A DNA stretch of 64,000 nt, from assembly GCA_945901405.1 (NCBI GenBank), contig CAMDLH010000001.1:39988-103987 (forward strand). Direction: 5' to 3'. A model generated the notes under the pieces. The model was not told the DNA's origin, did not search any database, and worked only from the letters and a program-made list of their open reading frames with translations. Made by a program: the position numbers and the translations under genes. The stretch comes from Bordetella parapertussis. Its GTDB lineage: Bacteria > Pseudomonadota > Gammaproteobacteria > Burkholderiales > SG8-41. Shown here piece by piece: positions 16,784-25,958 of the stretch (the first letter of the stretch is position 1; every line of letters begins with the position of its first letter).

Positions 16784-17713
16784 GTGAGCATCGACCAACA
16801 AATCCGCCACCGCATCCTGCGCGGCATCACCCTGAACCGCACGCCGGGCTTTCACTTCACCGGCAATTTTTTGAGTCCTTCGTACGATCATGTTTCCGTC
16901 GAGGCGGTGCATGCCTCGCTCAACGTGGGGCCGCATTGCACGGATGCGAATGGCAGCATCAATTACGGCGCGCTGGCGGTGTTTGCCGACCTTGCGGTGG
17001 CTTCCAACGTGCGTGCGGGGCACGACCGCGCGGCGCGGCTCGCGACCGTAAACATGAACATGCATTTCACCGGCGCGCCGATGACCGGGCGCATCGAGGC
17101 GAAGACGGCGCTGCAAGGTTATGTCGTCAACGCCACCAGCCGCCAGGGCGCGGGCATCGTTACCATCAGCGCCAACGGGCAGCCGGTGTGTTTCGGCACG
17201 GGGGCGTTCATGGTGCTCAATCCGCCCAAGGGTGTGGCGTTGTACAACATGGAGTTGCGCCGTGAGAGCGACCCGGAAGTACCGCTGCTAACCGAAGCCG
17301 AATTGACGCGCGAGGAGCGCCAGATCATGCGGCGCGCGGATGAGGCGATTGCCGTATCGAGTGACGGCGGATTCCTCCGCCGCTTCTGGGGCTATGACAC
17401 GCATGCGCTCACCAAGGGCGCGGCGGGCACGCTGAAAAACGGACCGCACGTGGGCAACCGCGTCGGCCATTTGCAGGGCGGCATCACGATGGGGCTGGGC
17501 ATGGCCACCGCCGAGGCCGCGCTGCCGCCGACCTCGATGATCAGCGCGGTGTCGGCGTGGTTCATCAGTCCCGGCGAGGGGCGCGCGATCAAGGCGAAAT
17601 CGAAAATCGTGCATCACGGGCGGCTTACCAGCGTGATTCGCACGCAGATCACCGGCAAGAACAACCGGCGCGTGATGGAAATGGTCACCACGCACGCGCA
17701 TAAAGCAGCTTAG
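16784..17713 (+). CDS. Tandem hotdog-domain protein (acyl-CoA thioesterase-like)
   Basis: This 309-residue protein has two hotdog modules. The first (residues about 25-140) has GSINYGALAVFADLA and LATVNMNMHFTGAP, the PaaI-type arrangement. The second (residues about 205-305) has VGHLQGGITMGLGMATAEAA. One polypeptide could therefore form the double-hotdog unit normally made by a dimer. Thioesterase activity on an aryl- or acyl-CoA is likely, but the substrate is unknown. The start is GTG at 16784. The radical SAM gene follows 5 bases later. Confidence 0.8.
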   Translation: MSIDQQIRHRILRGITLNRTPGFHFTGNFLSPSYDHVSVEAVHASLNVGPHCTDANGSINYGALAVFADLAVASNVRAGHDRAARLATVNMNMHFTGAPMTGRIEAKTALQGYVVNATSRQGAGIVTISANGQPVCFGTGAFMVLNPPKGVALYNMELRRESDPEVPLLTEAELTREERQIMRRADEAIAVSSDGGFLRRFWGYDTHALTKGAAGTLKNGPHVGNRVGHLQGGITMGLGMATAEAALPPTSMISAVSAWFISPGEGRAIKAKSKIVHHGRLTSVIRTQITGKNNRRVMEMVTTHAHKAA

Positions 17714-17718
17714 GTCCC

Positions 17719-18837
17719 GTGGTGCTGCGAACGCTCTCCGGCAAGCATACCGACCCGCGCAAGGGAAGGGGTGCGGCGATCAACCCTGAGGGGCGCTTCG
17801 AGAAAGTCGAACGCGAGGCGTACGACGACGGCTGGATGCATGATGAAGAGGACGATGAGGGCGACGGGCGCGCGCTGAAGACGCAGATCATCGAGGAAAC
17901 CGCGGCGTCGATCATCACACGCAACAACTCGCCGGACATTCCGTTCACGCAATCGATCAATCCGTATCAGGGCTGCGAGCACGGCTGCTCGTATTGCTAC
18001 GCGCGGCCCACGCATGCCTATCGCAACCTGTCGCCGGGCGTGGATTTCGAGACGCGTATTTTTGCCAAGATCAACGCGGCGGAATTGCTGCGCAAGGAAT
18101 TGGCCAAGCCCGGTTACAAGTGCGAAGTGATTTCGCTCGGGGCGAACACCGACCCGTATCAACCGGCCGAGAAGAAACTCGGCATCACGCGCGCGGTGCT
18201 GGAGGTGTGCGCGGAATTCAACCAGCCGGTGGGCATCGTCACCAAGAACGCAATGGTCGAACGGGACATCGATATCCTTGCGTCCATGGCGCAACGCAAG
18301 CTGGTCAACGTGCATCTGTCGGTGAACAATCTCGATCACGACATCGCGCGCAGGCTGGAGCCGCGCTGCTCCGCGCCCGCGCGGCGCTTGCAGGCGATAC
18401 GCACGTTGAGTGAGGCCGGCGTGCCGGTGGGCGTGCTGGTGGCGCCGGTGATTCCGTTTTTGAACGACGACCAGATCGAAGCCGTGCTCGAAGCAGCATT
18501 CGAGGCAGGGGCGACGCAAGCTGGATACGTCGTGCTGCGCCTGCCATACGAAGTGAAAACGCTATTCCGCGACTGGCTCGAACGCCACTATCCGTTGAAG
18601 GCCAAACACGTGATGAGCCGTGTGCACGAGTTTCGCGGCGGACGTGATAATGATCCGAACTTCGGCAGCCGCATGCGGGGGCAGGGCGAATTCGCCGACT
18701 TGCTGGCGAAACGTTTCGCCATCGCCAAGCGGCGCATAGGGTACGAAGAACGGTCGCGTATGATGCGCAATGCCTCGTTGGATACAACATTGTTTCGCGT
18801 GCCTGGGTGCGAGGCGCGGCAGGGATCGTTGTTTTGA
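17719..18837 (+). CDS. PA0069-family (SPL-like) radical SAM protein
   Basis: This 372-residue protein has the radical-SAM cluster motif C-E-H-G-C-S-Y-C in NPYQGCEHGCSYCYARP (residues about 82-98). It also has the downstream motifs VISLGANTDPYQPAE, VGIVTKNAMVERD and VGVLVAPVIPFLND that mark the spore-photoproduct-lyase-like PA0069 family. Function unknown; these proteins are predicted to use SAM and a [4Fe-4S] cluster. The acidic stretch DEEDDEGDG near residue 42 is notable. The start is GTG at 17719. Confidence 0.85.
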   Translation: MVLRTLSGKHTDPRKGRGAAINPEGRFEKVEREAYDDGWMHDEEDDEGDGRALKTQIIEETAASIITRNNSPDIPFTQSINPYQGCEHGCSYCYARPTHAYRNLSPGVDFETRIFAKINAAELLRKELAKPGYKCEVISLGANTDPYQPAEKKLGITRAVLEVCAEFNQPVGIVTKNAMVERDIDILASMAQRKLVNVHLSVNNLDHDIARRLEPRCSAPARRLQAIRTLSEAGVPVGVLVAPVIPFLNDDQIEAVLEAAFEAGATQAGYVVLRLPYEVKTLFRDWLERHYPLKAKHVMSRVHEFRGGRDNDPNFGSRMRGQGEFADLLAKRFAIAKRRIGYEERSRMMRNASLDTTLFRVPGCEARQGSLF

Positions 18838-18878
18838 GGCTGAAGAATTTTTGGCGATTGCTTGGTAAAGGAGATGTG

Positions 18879-19895
18879 ATGACGAACGGTAAAGGGCCGC
18901 GTGGTGCAGGCCCGGTAGTGGATACACATGCACACTGGTTTCCCGAGGAATGGGTGCAACTCATCGAGAAAGACGGCGCGCGCTGTGGGGCAAGCATCAT
19001 ACGCCAGGGCGAGAACCTCACGTTCAAGGGCGGCGGCCTCACGTCGGCGTTTTCAACCGCGTTTGTCGATCTTGATCTGCGGCTCGCCGCGATGGATAAG
19101 CAGGGTGTTGATGTGCATGCGCTGTCGCTCACCACGCCGATGGTGTATTTCGCCCCGGGTGATTACGCGCTGGCGCTGTCGCAGGTGTACAACGATGCCG
19201 CGTCCGCCGCGCATCGCAAGCACGCCAAGCGTTTTGTCGGCATGGCGATGCTGCCGATGCACGCACCCGAGCTTGCGCTGAAAGAACTTGAACGCGCGGC
19301 GAAGCTGCCCGGCATGCGCGGGCTATACATGGGCACGCACGTGATCGACAAGGAGCTCGACGATCCATCGTTCTTTGACGTGTACGCCAAATGCGAGGAA
19401 CTTGGCTGGCCGATTTATCTGCATCCGATGGACCCGATCGGCATGCCGCGCATGAAGAAGTATTACCTGATCAACCTGTGCGGCAATCCGTACGATACCG
19501 GCATCGCCGCGGCGCATCTTATTTTCGGCGGGGTGATGGATCGCTTTCCGAAGCTGCACGTGATGCTACCGCACGCCGGCGGCACGTTCCCTGGGCTGGT
19601 GGGGCGCTGGGATCACGGCACGAAAGTGCGCGCGGAATTGAAACACATGAAGCAGCCGCCCAGCGCGTATCTGCGGCGCTTCAGCTACGACACCATCGGC
19701 CACAGCGATGAAATCATGGCGAACTTGATTCGCATGGTTGGCGCCGACCGCGTGGTACTGGGCAGTGATTACTGTTTCGACATGGGTCATGAACAGCCGG
19801 TGGAAATCGTCGAGCGCTGGCCCGCGGTGCCGGCAAGCGACCGTGATTTGATCCTGGGCGGCAATGCGGCGCGTATGTTGAAGTTGGTGGGGTGA
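18879..19895 (+). CDS. Amidohydrolase (ACMSD-like, amidohydrolase-2 family)
   Basis: This 338-residue metal-dependent TIM-barrel enzyme has the H17-x-H19 motif in VVDTHAHWFPEEW, the metal His in IYLHPMD, another in VMLPHAGG and the late Asp in VVLGSDYCFDMG. The family includes 2-amino-3-carboxymuconate semialdehyde decarboxylase and related decarboxylases or hydrolases. The ATG at 18879 follows AAAGGAG at 6-base spacing. It lies 41 bases after the radical SAM gene on the same strand. Confidence 0.87.
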   Translation: MTNGKGPRGAGPVVDTHAHWFPEEWVQLIEKDGARCGASIIRQGENLTFKGGGLTSAFSTAFVDLDLRLAAMDKQGVDVHALSLTTPMVYFAPGDYALALSQVYNDAASAAHRKHAKRFVGMAMLPMHAPELALKELERAAKLPGMRGLYMGTHVIDKELDDPSFFDVYAKCEELGWPIYLHPMDPIGMPRMKKYYLINLCGNPYDTGIAAAHLIFGGVMDRFPKLHVMLPHAGGTFPGLVGRWDHGTKVRAELKHMKQPPSAYLRRFSYDTIGHSDEIMANLIRMVGADRVVLGSDYCFDMGHEQPVEIVERWPAVPASDRDLILGGNAARMLKLVG

Positions 19896-19908
19896 GTTAA
19901 CGTCAACA

Positions 19909-20012
19909 CCTCCAACGCAAAGGCGCAAAGACGCAAAGGAAACGCAAAGAACATCTAGTCCTGCTTTTCTTTGCGTGTTGTTCTTTGCGCCTTTGCATTG
20001 AGGTCTTTAGCG
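19909..20012. repeat. Composite inverted repeat of the word CGCAAAG
   Basis: The left arm (about 19909-19952) is a run of GCAAAGGCGCAAAGACG-type words. The right arm (about 19975-20012) is the inverse (TTTCTTTGCGTGTTG, TTCTTTGCGCCTTTGC). The arms end in CCTCCAA and TTGAGG. No coding potential was found in the 239-base gap between 19895 and 20135. Confidence 0.6.
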
Positions 20013-20100
20013 GTCGTGCGCTTGCTTCATGTCATCGCACTCGCGCATGGCGCGTTATTGACTGTGCCGCTGCCCGGTGGCGACCATAAAACGCATCCAA

Positions 20101-20133
20101 TGTAAGTAATTGTTTTTAAAAGATAATTTAAGG
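20101..20133 (+). repeat. AT-rich dispersed repeat, copy d
   Basis: The plus strand reads TGTAAGTAATTGTTTTTAAA then AGATAATTTAAGG. It ends just before the start codon of the PsiF-repeat gene, so it occupies the leader and likely ribosome-binding region (AAGG). Confidence 0.68.
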
Positions 20134-20134
20134 A

Positions 20135-20626
20135 ATGGAAATGAAGAAATTGATCGCGATGGTGTGCTTCATGCTTGCTGCGTCGCCATTGGCGTTTGCG
20201 CAAGATAAAGCCAAGGACGCGCCGAAAGCGGCGCCCGCCGCCGAAGTGAAGGCCGACAAGGGCAAGGACGCGGAGAAGAAATCCGAGAAGAGCAAGGGCG
20301 ACGAAAAGAAAACTGATGCTGCCAAAGGCGACAAGGCCAAGGGCGACGAGAAAAAAGCCGAGAAAGCGAAGAAAGCGCCTAGTCCGGCGGAGAAGGCCAG
20401 GGCAGAGCGCAGGAGCCGTTGCAACGAACAGGCCGGCGAGAAGAAGGGCGACGAGCGCAGAAAATTCATGTCGGCTTGCGAGAAGGAGCAGAAGAAAATT
20501 GATGACGATAAGAGGAAGGCTCAGCAGGCAAGTACGACTGCCTGCGGCAAGGAAGCAGACGGCAAGAAACTCAAAGGCGACGACCGCAAGAAATTCGTGA
20601 ACGAGTGCTTGTCCGCCAAGAAGTAA
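20135..20626 (+). CDS. PsiF-repeat secreted protein
   Basis: This protein of about 163 residues has a signal peptide (MKKLIAMVCFMLAASPLAFAQ) followed by a long Lys/Ala/Asp/Glu low-complexity stretch (residues about 24-90) and two PsiF repeats. The first has CNEQAGEKKGDERRKFMSAC, the second ACGKEADGKKLKGDDRKKF. PsiF of E. coli is phosphate-starvation inducible; its function is unknown. The charged linker is longer than usual. Either ATG (20135 or 20141) could start it. A strong terminator follows at 20674. Confidence 0.82.
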   Translation: MEMKKLIAMVCFMLAASPLAFAQDKAKDAPKAAPAAEVKADKGKDAEKKSEKSKGDEKKTDAAKGDKAKGDEKKAEKAKKAPSPAEKARAERRSRCNEQAGEKKGDERRKFMSACEKEQKKIDDDKRKAQQASTTACGKEADGKKLKGDDRKKFVNECLSAKK

Positions 20627-20673
20627 GTTCTAGAGTTCTAATTTGCTGCCTTGTTGAAAGGCGCGCACGAATG

Positions 20674-20705
20674 GGGGCATACTGGAGACGGTATGCCCCT
20701 TTTTC
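20674..20705 (+). terminator. Rho-independent terminator after the PsiF-repeat gene
   Basis: A perfect 9-bp stem GGGGCATAC / GTATGCCCC with an 8-base loop is followed by TTTTT. It separates the PsiF gene from pcm. Confidence 0.85.
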
Positions 20706-20720
20706 ATTGCAGGAGCAGGC

Positions 20721-21449
20721 ATGAAGTTGCTCGCGATTTTCGTGCTGGCAGGTTTGATGAATACAGCAAACGCGCAAAATAGTTTCGACGCCGAGCGCCG
20801 CCAGATGGTTGACGAAATTGCCGCCATGGCGCGCGATACCAGCCGCGAGACCGGACGTGCGGTTTTCAGCGAGCGCGTGATGGCGGCGATGCGCAAGGTC
20901 GAGCGTCACCGCCTGGTGCCGAGCGCGCAGATCGCCAACGCCTATCGCAACCGCCCGCTGCCCATAGGCAACAACCAGACGATTTCGCAGCCCTATATCG
21001 TGGCGTTGATGACGGACTTGTTGGACGCCAGGCCCGAAGGCCGCGTGCTGGAGATCGGCACCGGTTCCGGTTATCAGGCTGCGGTGCTCGCAGAAATCGT
21101 GCGCGAGGTCTACACCATTGAGATTGTCGAGCCGCTGGGCAAAACCGCAGCCGCGAACCTGCGCGACATGGGTTACCGCAACATCGTTACCCGCATCGGC
21201 GACGGCTACAAGGGCTGGCCAGAGCAGGCGCCGTTCGACGCCATCATCGTCACCGCCGCCGCGCGCGAAACGCCGCCGGCGCTGATCGAACAACTAAAAC
21301 CCGGCGGCAAACTGGTGATACCCACCGGCGCGCCGTCGGACACGCAAACGCTATTCGTGTATGAAAAAAGCCGCGATGGAAAAGTGACGCGGCGTGAATT
21401 GCTGCAGGTGCGCTTTGTACCGCTCACCGGCGGCTCGGCTAAGCAGTGA
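20721..21449 (+). CDS. pcm: Protein-L-isoaspartate O-methyltransferase, exported form
   Basis: This 242-residue SAM-dependent methyltransferase repairs isoaspartyl residues. Motif I is RVLEIGTGSGYQAAVLAEI. The Pcm-specific region NNQTISQPYIVALMTDLL and post-motif PFDAIIVTAAA are present. Unlike cytoplasmic Pcm it begins with a clean signal peptide (MKLLAIFVLAGLMNTANA-QN), so it is probably periplasmic. GCAGGAGC upstream supplies a ribosome site. It converges with the FrsA-like hydrolase gene; both stop codons lie within the repeat at 21446-21544. Confidence 0.88.
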   Translation: MKLLAIFVLAGLMNTANAQNSFDAERRQMVDEIAAMARDTSRETGRAVFSERVMAAMRKVERHRLVPSAQIANAYRNRPLPIGNNQTISQPYIVALMTDLLDARPEGRVLEIGTGSGYQAAVLAEIVREVYTIEIVEPLGKTAAANLRDMGYRNIVTRIGDGYKGWPEQAPFDAIIVTAAARETPPALIEQLKPGGKLVIPTGAPSDTQTLFVYEKSRDGKVTRRELLQVRFVPLTGGSAKQ

Positions 21450-21544
21450 TGAGTGCTAAGTGTTGAGTGTTGAGTTAAAGTGTCCGCGCGCACGGCGCGC
21501 GCAATTTTCAACTCAACACTAAACGCTCATCACTCAACACTGAG
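21446..21544. repeat. Composite inverted repeat of the word GTGTTGAGT between convergent genes
   Basis: The left arm 21446-21480 (GTGATGAGTGCTAAGTGTTG...) and right arm 21506-21544 are inverse copies, separated by a GC-rich loop that is itself palindromic (GCGCGCACGGCGCGCGC). The stop codons of both convergent genes sit at the edges. It may be a bidirectional terminator. Confidence 0.6.
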
Positions 21545-22732
21545 TTTCCTGACTATCCACGGCAGCACGACTTTCTGAAAAATATCGCGGCTGCTCCAGC
21601 CCTGCGAGCGGCCCATGTGGCCTCCTGCCGGATTGACCCACACGTCTTTCGGGTCGCCGTGTTTCATCAACAGGTACAAATCCGCGATGGGTTGCTGCGT
21701 GTCGCGCTCGCCGTTGACCACCAGCATGGGGGCGGCGGGTTTGTCGAGAAAGCCGCGCGTGAGCAGCGACAGCTTCGGCCCGAAGGCCAGATATTCTTCC
21801 TCGGTTTTCGTGCCGTAGACCGCAGAGCGCGCGGGGAAGATGTCGAACAGGTATTCGCGCGTGGAGAACGATTTCTTTTGCCACTCCGGCTGGAAAAACC
21901 CGTGGATGCCCACGCCGTGCACCACCGCGCCGCGTATGCGGTCTTTTTCGGTGTAGGCCATCAGCGCCGCCCAGTAGCCGCTCCAACTGCGGCCCTGCAC
22001 CACGATGCGTTTTGCATCGACGTCGGCGCGCGTTTGCAGCCAGTCGAGTGCGCGCGTGAGCATGCGCTCGGAGCCCACGTCGATCAGCAGCGGCGCCTGG
22101 CCCGTACCCGGCATGTCGATGGCGAACACGCCGATGCCGTGCTTCAGAAAATCGTCCACGCGCGCGATCACGTCTTCCTTGCGCGAATCCAGCCCATTGA
22201 TGCCGAACACGATGGGCGCGGATTTGCCGGTGGCGGGCAGCCGCAGATATGCCACCAGCTCCTTGCCCTCGAACGGGATGCGCACGGTCTCGATTGGCGG
22301 GCTTAGCAACTTGCCATAGGCCTGAAACGCTTCGAGCGAACGGTCATACGCTTTTTGCTTGCCCGGAGAAAGCCGCTCGCTTGGCCAGCGCCCGGTGTTG
22401 AAGTTGTGCCACGCGTGGTAATAGGCTTCGGCGGCTTCTTTCGGCGATGATTTTTCAAGCGCGCGCGCTTCACTCATGTAACGCTCGCCGTTGGCGATCC
22501 ACGCCGCCGCCCAGTCCTCGCGATCGAGGCTGTTGATGCGGGCCAACGCCTGGCGTGCGTCGTCGGGTTTAACCCCCGACATCGGCGGCGCATTACGATC
22601 CGCGCGGCGCTGCGTTTCCTGCTTCAATTCATCGAGATTGCGCGGACCCCAGATTTGCGCGTTAACCATTGCGGGCAAGGCGGCGGCGATAAAGGTTAGT
22701 GGCGCAACGATCAGCAACTGACTCAAACGCAT
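21530..22732 (-). CDS. FrsA-like secreted alpha/beta-hydrolase
   Basis: This 400-residue protein has a signal peptide (MRLSQLLIVAPLTFIAAAL..., cleavage near NAQ). An N-terminal helical cap region precedes the hydrolase core. The nucleophile is in VVQGRSWSGYWAAL, the acid in VNGERDTQQP and the His in NPAGGHMG. The order and the cap resemble FrsA/DUF1100 and 2,6-dihydroxypseudooxynicotine-hydrolase-like proteins. The substrate is unknown; export suggests action in the periplasm. The ATG at 22732 was chosen for the signal peptide. Confidence 0.8.
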   Translation of the reverse strand: MRLSQLLIVAPLTFIAAALPAMVNAQIWGPRNLDELKQETQRRADRNAPPMSGVKPDDARQALARINSLDREDWAAAWIANGERYMSEARALEKSSPKEAAEAYYHAWHNFNTGRWPSERLSPGKQKAYDRSLEAFQAYGKLLSPPIETVRIPFEGKELVAYLRLPATGKSAPIVFGINGLDSRKEDVIARVDDFLKHGIGVFAIDMPGTGQAPLLIDVGSERMLTRALDWLQTRADVDAKRIVVQGRSWSGYWAALMAYTEKDRIRGAVVHGVGIHGFFQPEWQKKSFSTREYLFDIFPARSAVYGTKTEEEYLAFGPKLSLLTRGFLDKPAAPMLVVNGERDTQQPIADLYLLMKHGDPKDVWVNPAGGHMGRSQGWSSRDIFQKVVLPWIVRKLSVE

Positions 22733-22830
22733 GTCGATACTCCCGGCAGAAGTTGGATGCCGCGAATTGTCGCATGCATGGCGGCGGCGGAAAATGCCCC
22801 GCCGCGCCGAACGACCAGAGGCAGGGGCCG

Positions 22831-25014
22831 TCAGGCCGCGGCGGGCAACTCGAAATAAAAGGTGGTGCCCGCCGCCGCCTCGCCGCTGGTGTTGCCGTTG
22901 CCGGTGGTGGATTTGTAACCGATGGTGCCGCCCATTTTCTCCACCAGCAAGCGGCACACGGCAAGCCCCAGGCCGCTGCCTTCCGTTTGGCGCGTGCTGG
23001 AGCTGTCGGCTTGCGCGAATTTGCCGAAGATGCGCTCGCGAAACGGTTCCGGCACGCCCGGCCCGCGGTCTTCCACGGATATACGTACAGCATTGTCGTG
23101 CGGCGCCGCGTGCAGCGTCACGGCCGCGCCCTTGGGCGAGAACTTCGCGGCGTTGGAAAGCAGGTTCATCAGGATCTGCAGCGTGCGGTCGCGGTCGGCG
23201 TGCACGGCGAGCGCGGCATCCACCGCGGCGATTTCAAATTTCACGCCGTGTTTTTCGGCGATCGCGCTGTTGTCGCCGGCCGCCTGCGTCAGCACATCGA
23301 TCACGCTGAACGTCTGAGGCGCAAGGCTCATCTGCCCCGTTTCGAGATTCTGGATATCCAGCATGTCGTTGACCAGTTTCGCCAGCCGCTCGCCGTTGCG
23401 ATGCGCGATCTCGACCAGCGGTTGCATGCGGCTGGTTGTCTCCCCCGCCGCGCCCGCGCGCATCAGGCCCAGCGCGCCGAGGATGCCGGTGAGCGGCGTG
23501 CGCAACTCGTGGCTGACGGTGGCGATGAATTCGTTTTTAAGGCGCTCGACTTCCTTGCGCTCGTGGATGTCGGCGTTGGTGCCGACCAGCCGCAGCGCGC
23601 GGCCTTTTTCGTCGCGGCTCACCACCTTGCCGCGGCTTAATATCCAGCGCAAACTGCCGTCGTGGATGCGCACGCGGTGTTCGACTTCGTAGGTGGGCAA
23701 TTCGCCCTTCAGCACCCGGTGCAGGCGCATTTGCAAAACCTTGAAATCGTCCGGGTGGGTGATTTTTTCAAGATCGCCGATGTTGATGGTGATGGGCACG
23801 GCCTCGCCGCCAAGTATGACGTTCCAGCGGCGCGACAGCCGCACGCTGCCGGCGGCGATGTCCCAGTCGAACAGCGCAAGCTCGGAGCCGTCCAGCGCCA
23901 GCGACAGGCGTTCGCGGCTCTGCGAGAGCTCTTGCGTCATGTGTTGCGCGAGGTGGTTTGCGCGCGAGCGCAACGTGGCAAGCGACCAGATGATCGCGAA
24001 CGCGAGGATGCAAATCGCCGCAGTGGACAGCGTGGCGATTTTCGCGGTGGAGCGGTCGATCTTCGCCTCGAACTCCGGCAGCGTAGTGGCGCGCAATGCC
24101 CAATCTCCGCCGTACAGCGGTATGCTGGATATCGATGTAAACAGCGCAGTGGCGGCGGGCGCGGTGCTCGCGGGCGTTATTGCCATGCCCGCGGCGGTGC
24201 TGTCGTAAAGCAGAGCTTGGGCGTTCTGCGACTTGCCGTCGAATATCTCGATGCGAATGTCGCTGATTTTCCCCAGCATGCTGGTTGCAAGGTTGTACAT
24301 GCGAAACGTGCTGAACACATAGCCTTCGATGGCGGCGCGGCGTTGCGCCTCGGTGGCTGAATCGGCGCCGCGCCGGTATACCGGCAGATACATCAAAAAG
24401 CCGGGTTGCATGTCGTGCTTTTGCTCCTGCGACAACACGACCCTGGGCGTGATGACCGCGCGCGCTTCGTCGCGCGCCCGCTCCATCGCCGCGCGCCGCA
24501 TGGGCTCGTGATACGGATCCTGGCCCAATGCCCTGGTGTGGCGTTCGATCACCGGAGCGAGAAAAATAACGGGCGTATAGAGTTCGCGTTGGCCTTCGGG
24601 GCGAACCGGGTTATTGGTGAAACCTTCGCCGCGCAGCCGCGCTTCGATGTTCGCGCGTTCGGCATGCTTGATGAGCGACGCGTAGCCTATGCCCTGAAAG
24701 CCCGGAAAATTCGCCTCGATGCGCAACAGGTTGAAATGATTGATCCAGCGCGCGCGATCCACTTCGTTGCCGGATGAAAACACCGTGGACATGCTGATCA
24801 GCGCCTGTTCGTAGTCCTTCATGCGCTCGCGTATCGTGGTTTCGACCTGGCTCACGCGAAACTCGAATACCACGCGCGCCTCCGCGTCGGCGCGCGCGTT
24901 GGTGAAGCGCCACACGGTGTAGCTCAGAATGCCGGTTACCGCCACGGTGATGAGGATCATCCATAGCGTAAACGTGTAGGCCAGCGTGCGCGATTTGTCG
25001 GTGGAGTCGGCCAT
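22831..25014 (-). CDS. CHASE-PAS hybrid-type sensor histidine kinase without receiver
   Basis: This 727-residue membrane kinase has TM1 (17-36), a periplasmic CHASE domain (about 45-310, with FQGIGYASLI and ELYTPVIFLAPV), TM2 (about 327-347), a PAS domain (about 368-487), HisKA with His502 in ATVSHELRTPLTG, and HATPase with NLLSNAAKFSP, DRGPGVP and GSGLGLAV. CHASE domains sense small extracellular ligands; the ligand here is unknown. No response regulator gene is adjacent, so it is an orphan. It lies between the hydrolase gene and a 306-base AT-rich gap. Confidence 0.9.
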   Translation of the reverse strand: MADSTDKSRTLAYTFTLWMILITVAVTGILSYTVWRFTNARADAEARVVFEFRVSQVETTIRERMKDYEQALISMSTVFSSGNEVDRARWINHFNLLRIEANFPGFQGIGYASLIKHAERANIEARLRGEGFTNNPVRPEGQRELYTPVIFLAPVIERHTRALGQDPYHEPMRRAAMERARDEARAVITPRVVLSQEQKHDMQPGFLMYLPVYRRGADSATEAQRRAAIEGYVFSTFRMYNLATSMLGKISDIRIEIFDGKSQNAQALLYDSTAAGMAITPASTAPAATALFTSISSIPLYGGDWALRATTLPEFEAKIDRSTAKIATLSTAAICILAFAIIWSLATLRSRANHLAQHMTQELSQSRERLSLALDGSELALFDWDIAAGSVRLSRRWNVILGGEAVPITINIGDLEKITHPDDFKVLQMRLHRVLKGELPTYEVEHRVRIHDGSLRWILSRGKVVSRDEKGRALRLVGTNADIHERKEVERLKNEFIATVSHELRTPLTGILGALGLMRAGAAGETTSRMQPLVEIAHRNGERLAKLVNDMLDIQNLETGQMSLAPQTFSVIDVLTQAAGDNSAIAEKHGVKFEIAAVDAALAVHADRDRTLQILMNLLSNAAKFSPKGAAVTLHAAPHDNAVRISVEDRGPGVPEPFRERIFGKFAQADSSSTRQTEGSGLGLAVCRLLVEKMGGTIGYKSTTGNGNTSGEAAAGTTFYFELPAAA

Positions 25015-25320
25015 AAATGCAGTGAAGAATCAGAGGGTTGCACGCGTAGCACGTATAGTACGCCTACGTGGTCAAACGATGGACGGTAAGTGTTAATGAC
25101 CTTAAAGAAAAGGGAATTTGTCCCCGTTTTTACAACAATTTAACGTTTGTCCGCTATCTGGCCTAGGTGCGGCGCTTCTGTTGCGGGCTTCTAAGTACAA
25201 GTATTTGAAAATAAAGGATATTTTAAGCTATTGCAGTAGAAGCTGCGCTTGCCGTAGCGCGGCCTATGCTAAACTCCACGCTTGGTTTTCCGAAAAATAG
25301 ATAGAGAAAGGAGCGGACCT
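25015..25320. other. Intergenic region between divergent kinase and membrane-protein genes
   Basis: These 306 bases are unusually AT-rich for the window. They include a segment around 25190-25235 (TAAGTACAAGTATTTG and GGATATTTTAAGC) that loosely resembles the AT-rich dispersed repeat. A ribosome site AAAGGAG sits 10 bases before the ATG at 25321. The promoters of both genes should be here, but no -35/-10 pair stood out. No gene seen. Confidence 0.5.
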
Positions 25321-25905
25321 ATGGGAGCGATATTTGCATCATTGGGTAAGACAATAACGGCGGGCGTCGTAATTCTGGTCATCATCATTTTTGCGGCTGG
25401 CGGCGCGGGCAAGTTTGGCGAACACGCCTGGTGGACGTTTGTCATGCGTTGGCTGCACGTGATGTCGGGCGTGATGTGGATCGGGATTTTGTGGTATTTC
25501 AACTTCGTGCAAACACCGTCGATGCCGAAGATTCCCGATGAACAAAAACCCGCAGTGAGCAAGGTAATCGCACCGACCGCGTTGTTCTGGTTCCGCTGGG
25601 CCGCGCTGGCGACCGTGATCACCGGCTTGCTGGTGGCGGGCATGTCGGGCTACCTCATGAACGCGCTCACGCTGGGCAAGGGCTTCACCGCCATCGGCAT
25701 CGGCATGTGGCTGGCGCTTGTGATGGCGTTCAACGTCTGGTTCATCATCTGGCCGAATCAGAAGAAGGCGCTGGGCATCGTCACCGTGCCCGCCGAGGAA
25801 AAAGCCGCTGCCGCGAAACTGGCAGGCATGACCTCGCGCATCAACACCATGCTGTCGATCCCCATGCTGTTTTGCATGGTGGCGCAGCAAAACGGCGGGC
25901 TGTAA
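25321..25905 (+). CDS. PuuD-like (urate-hydroxylase N-terminal family) membrane protein
   Basis: This 194-residue protein has four or five hydrophobic segments and the family core MRWLHVMSGVMWIGILWYFN followed by FVQTPSMP. His46 and other conserved residues in the membrane resemble the membrane domain of PuuD-type urate hydroxylases and related YhhN/DUF989 proteins. The cytochrome c part of true PuuD is absent, so uricase activity should not be assumed. Start chosen at 25321 for its AAAGGAG site. A terminator follows. Confidence 0.72.
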   Translation: MGAIFASLGKTITAGVVILVIIIFAAGGAGKFGEHAWWTFVMRWLHVMSGVMWIGILWYFNFVQTPSMPKIPDEQKPAVSKVIAPTALFWFRWAALATVITGLLVAGMSGYLMNALTLGKGFTAIGIGMWLALVMAFNVWFIIWPNQKKALGIVTVPAEEKAAAAKLAGMTSRINTMLSIPMLFCMVAQQNGGL

Positions 25906-25933
25906 ATAGCGCCTTCGGCGCGGTAACTGAAAA

Positions 25934-25957
25934 GCCCGGCAATGCCGGGCATTTTTT
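25934..25957 (+). terminator. Rho-independent terminator
   Basis: The stem GCCCGGC / GCCGGGC with loop AAT is followed by ATTTTTT. It lies 28 bases after the PuuD-like gene. Confidence 0.85.
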
Positions 25958-25958
25958 C

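Noticed and set aside
25321..25905. Naming the membrane protein puuD with urate hydroxylase function
   Set aside because: Only the membrane part is similar, the cytochrome domain is missing and no purine-degradation genes are nearby.
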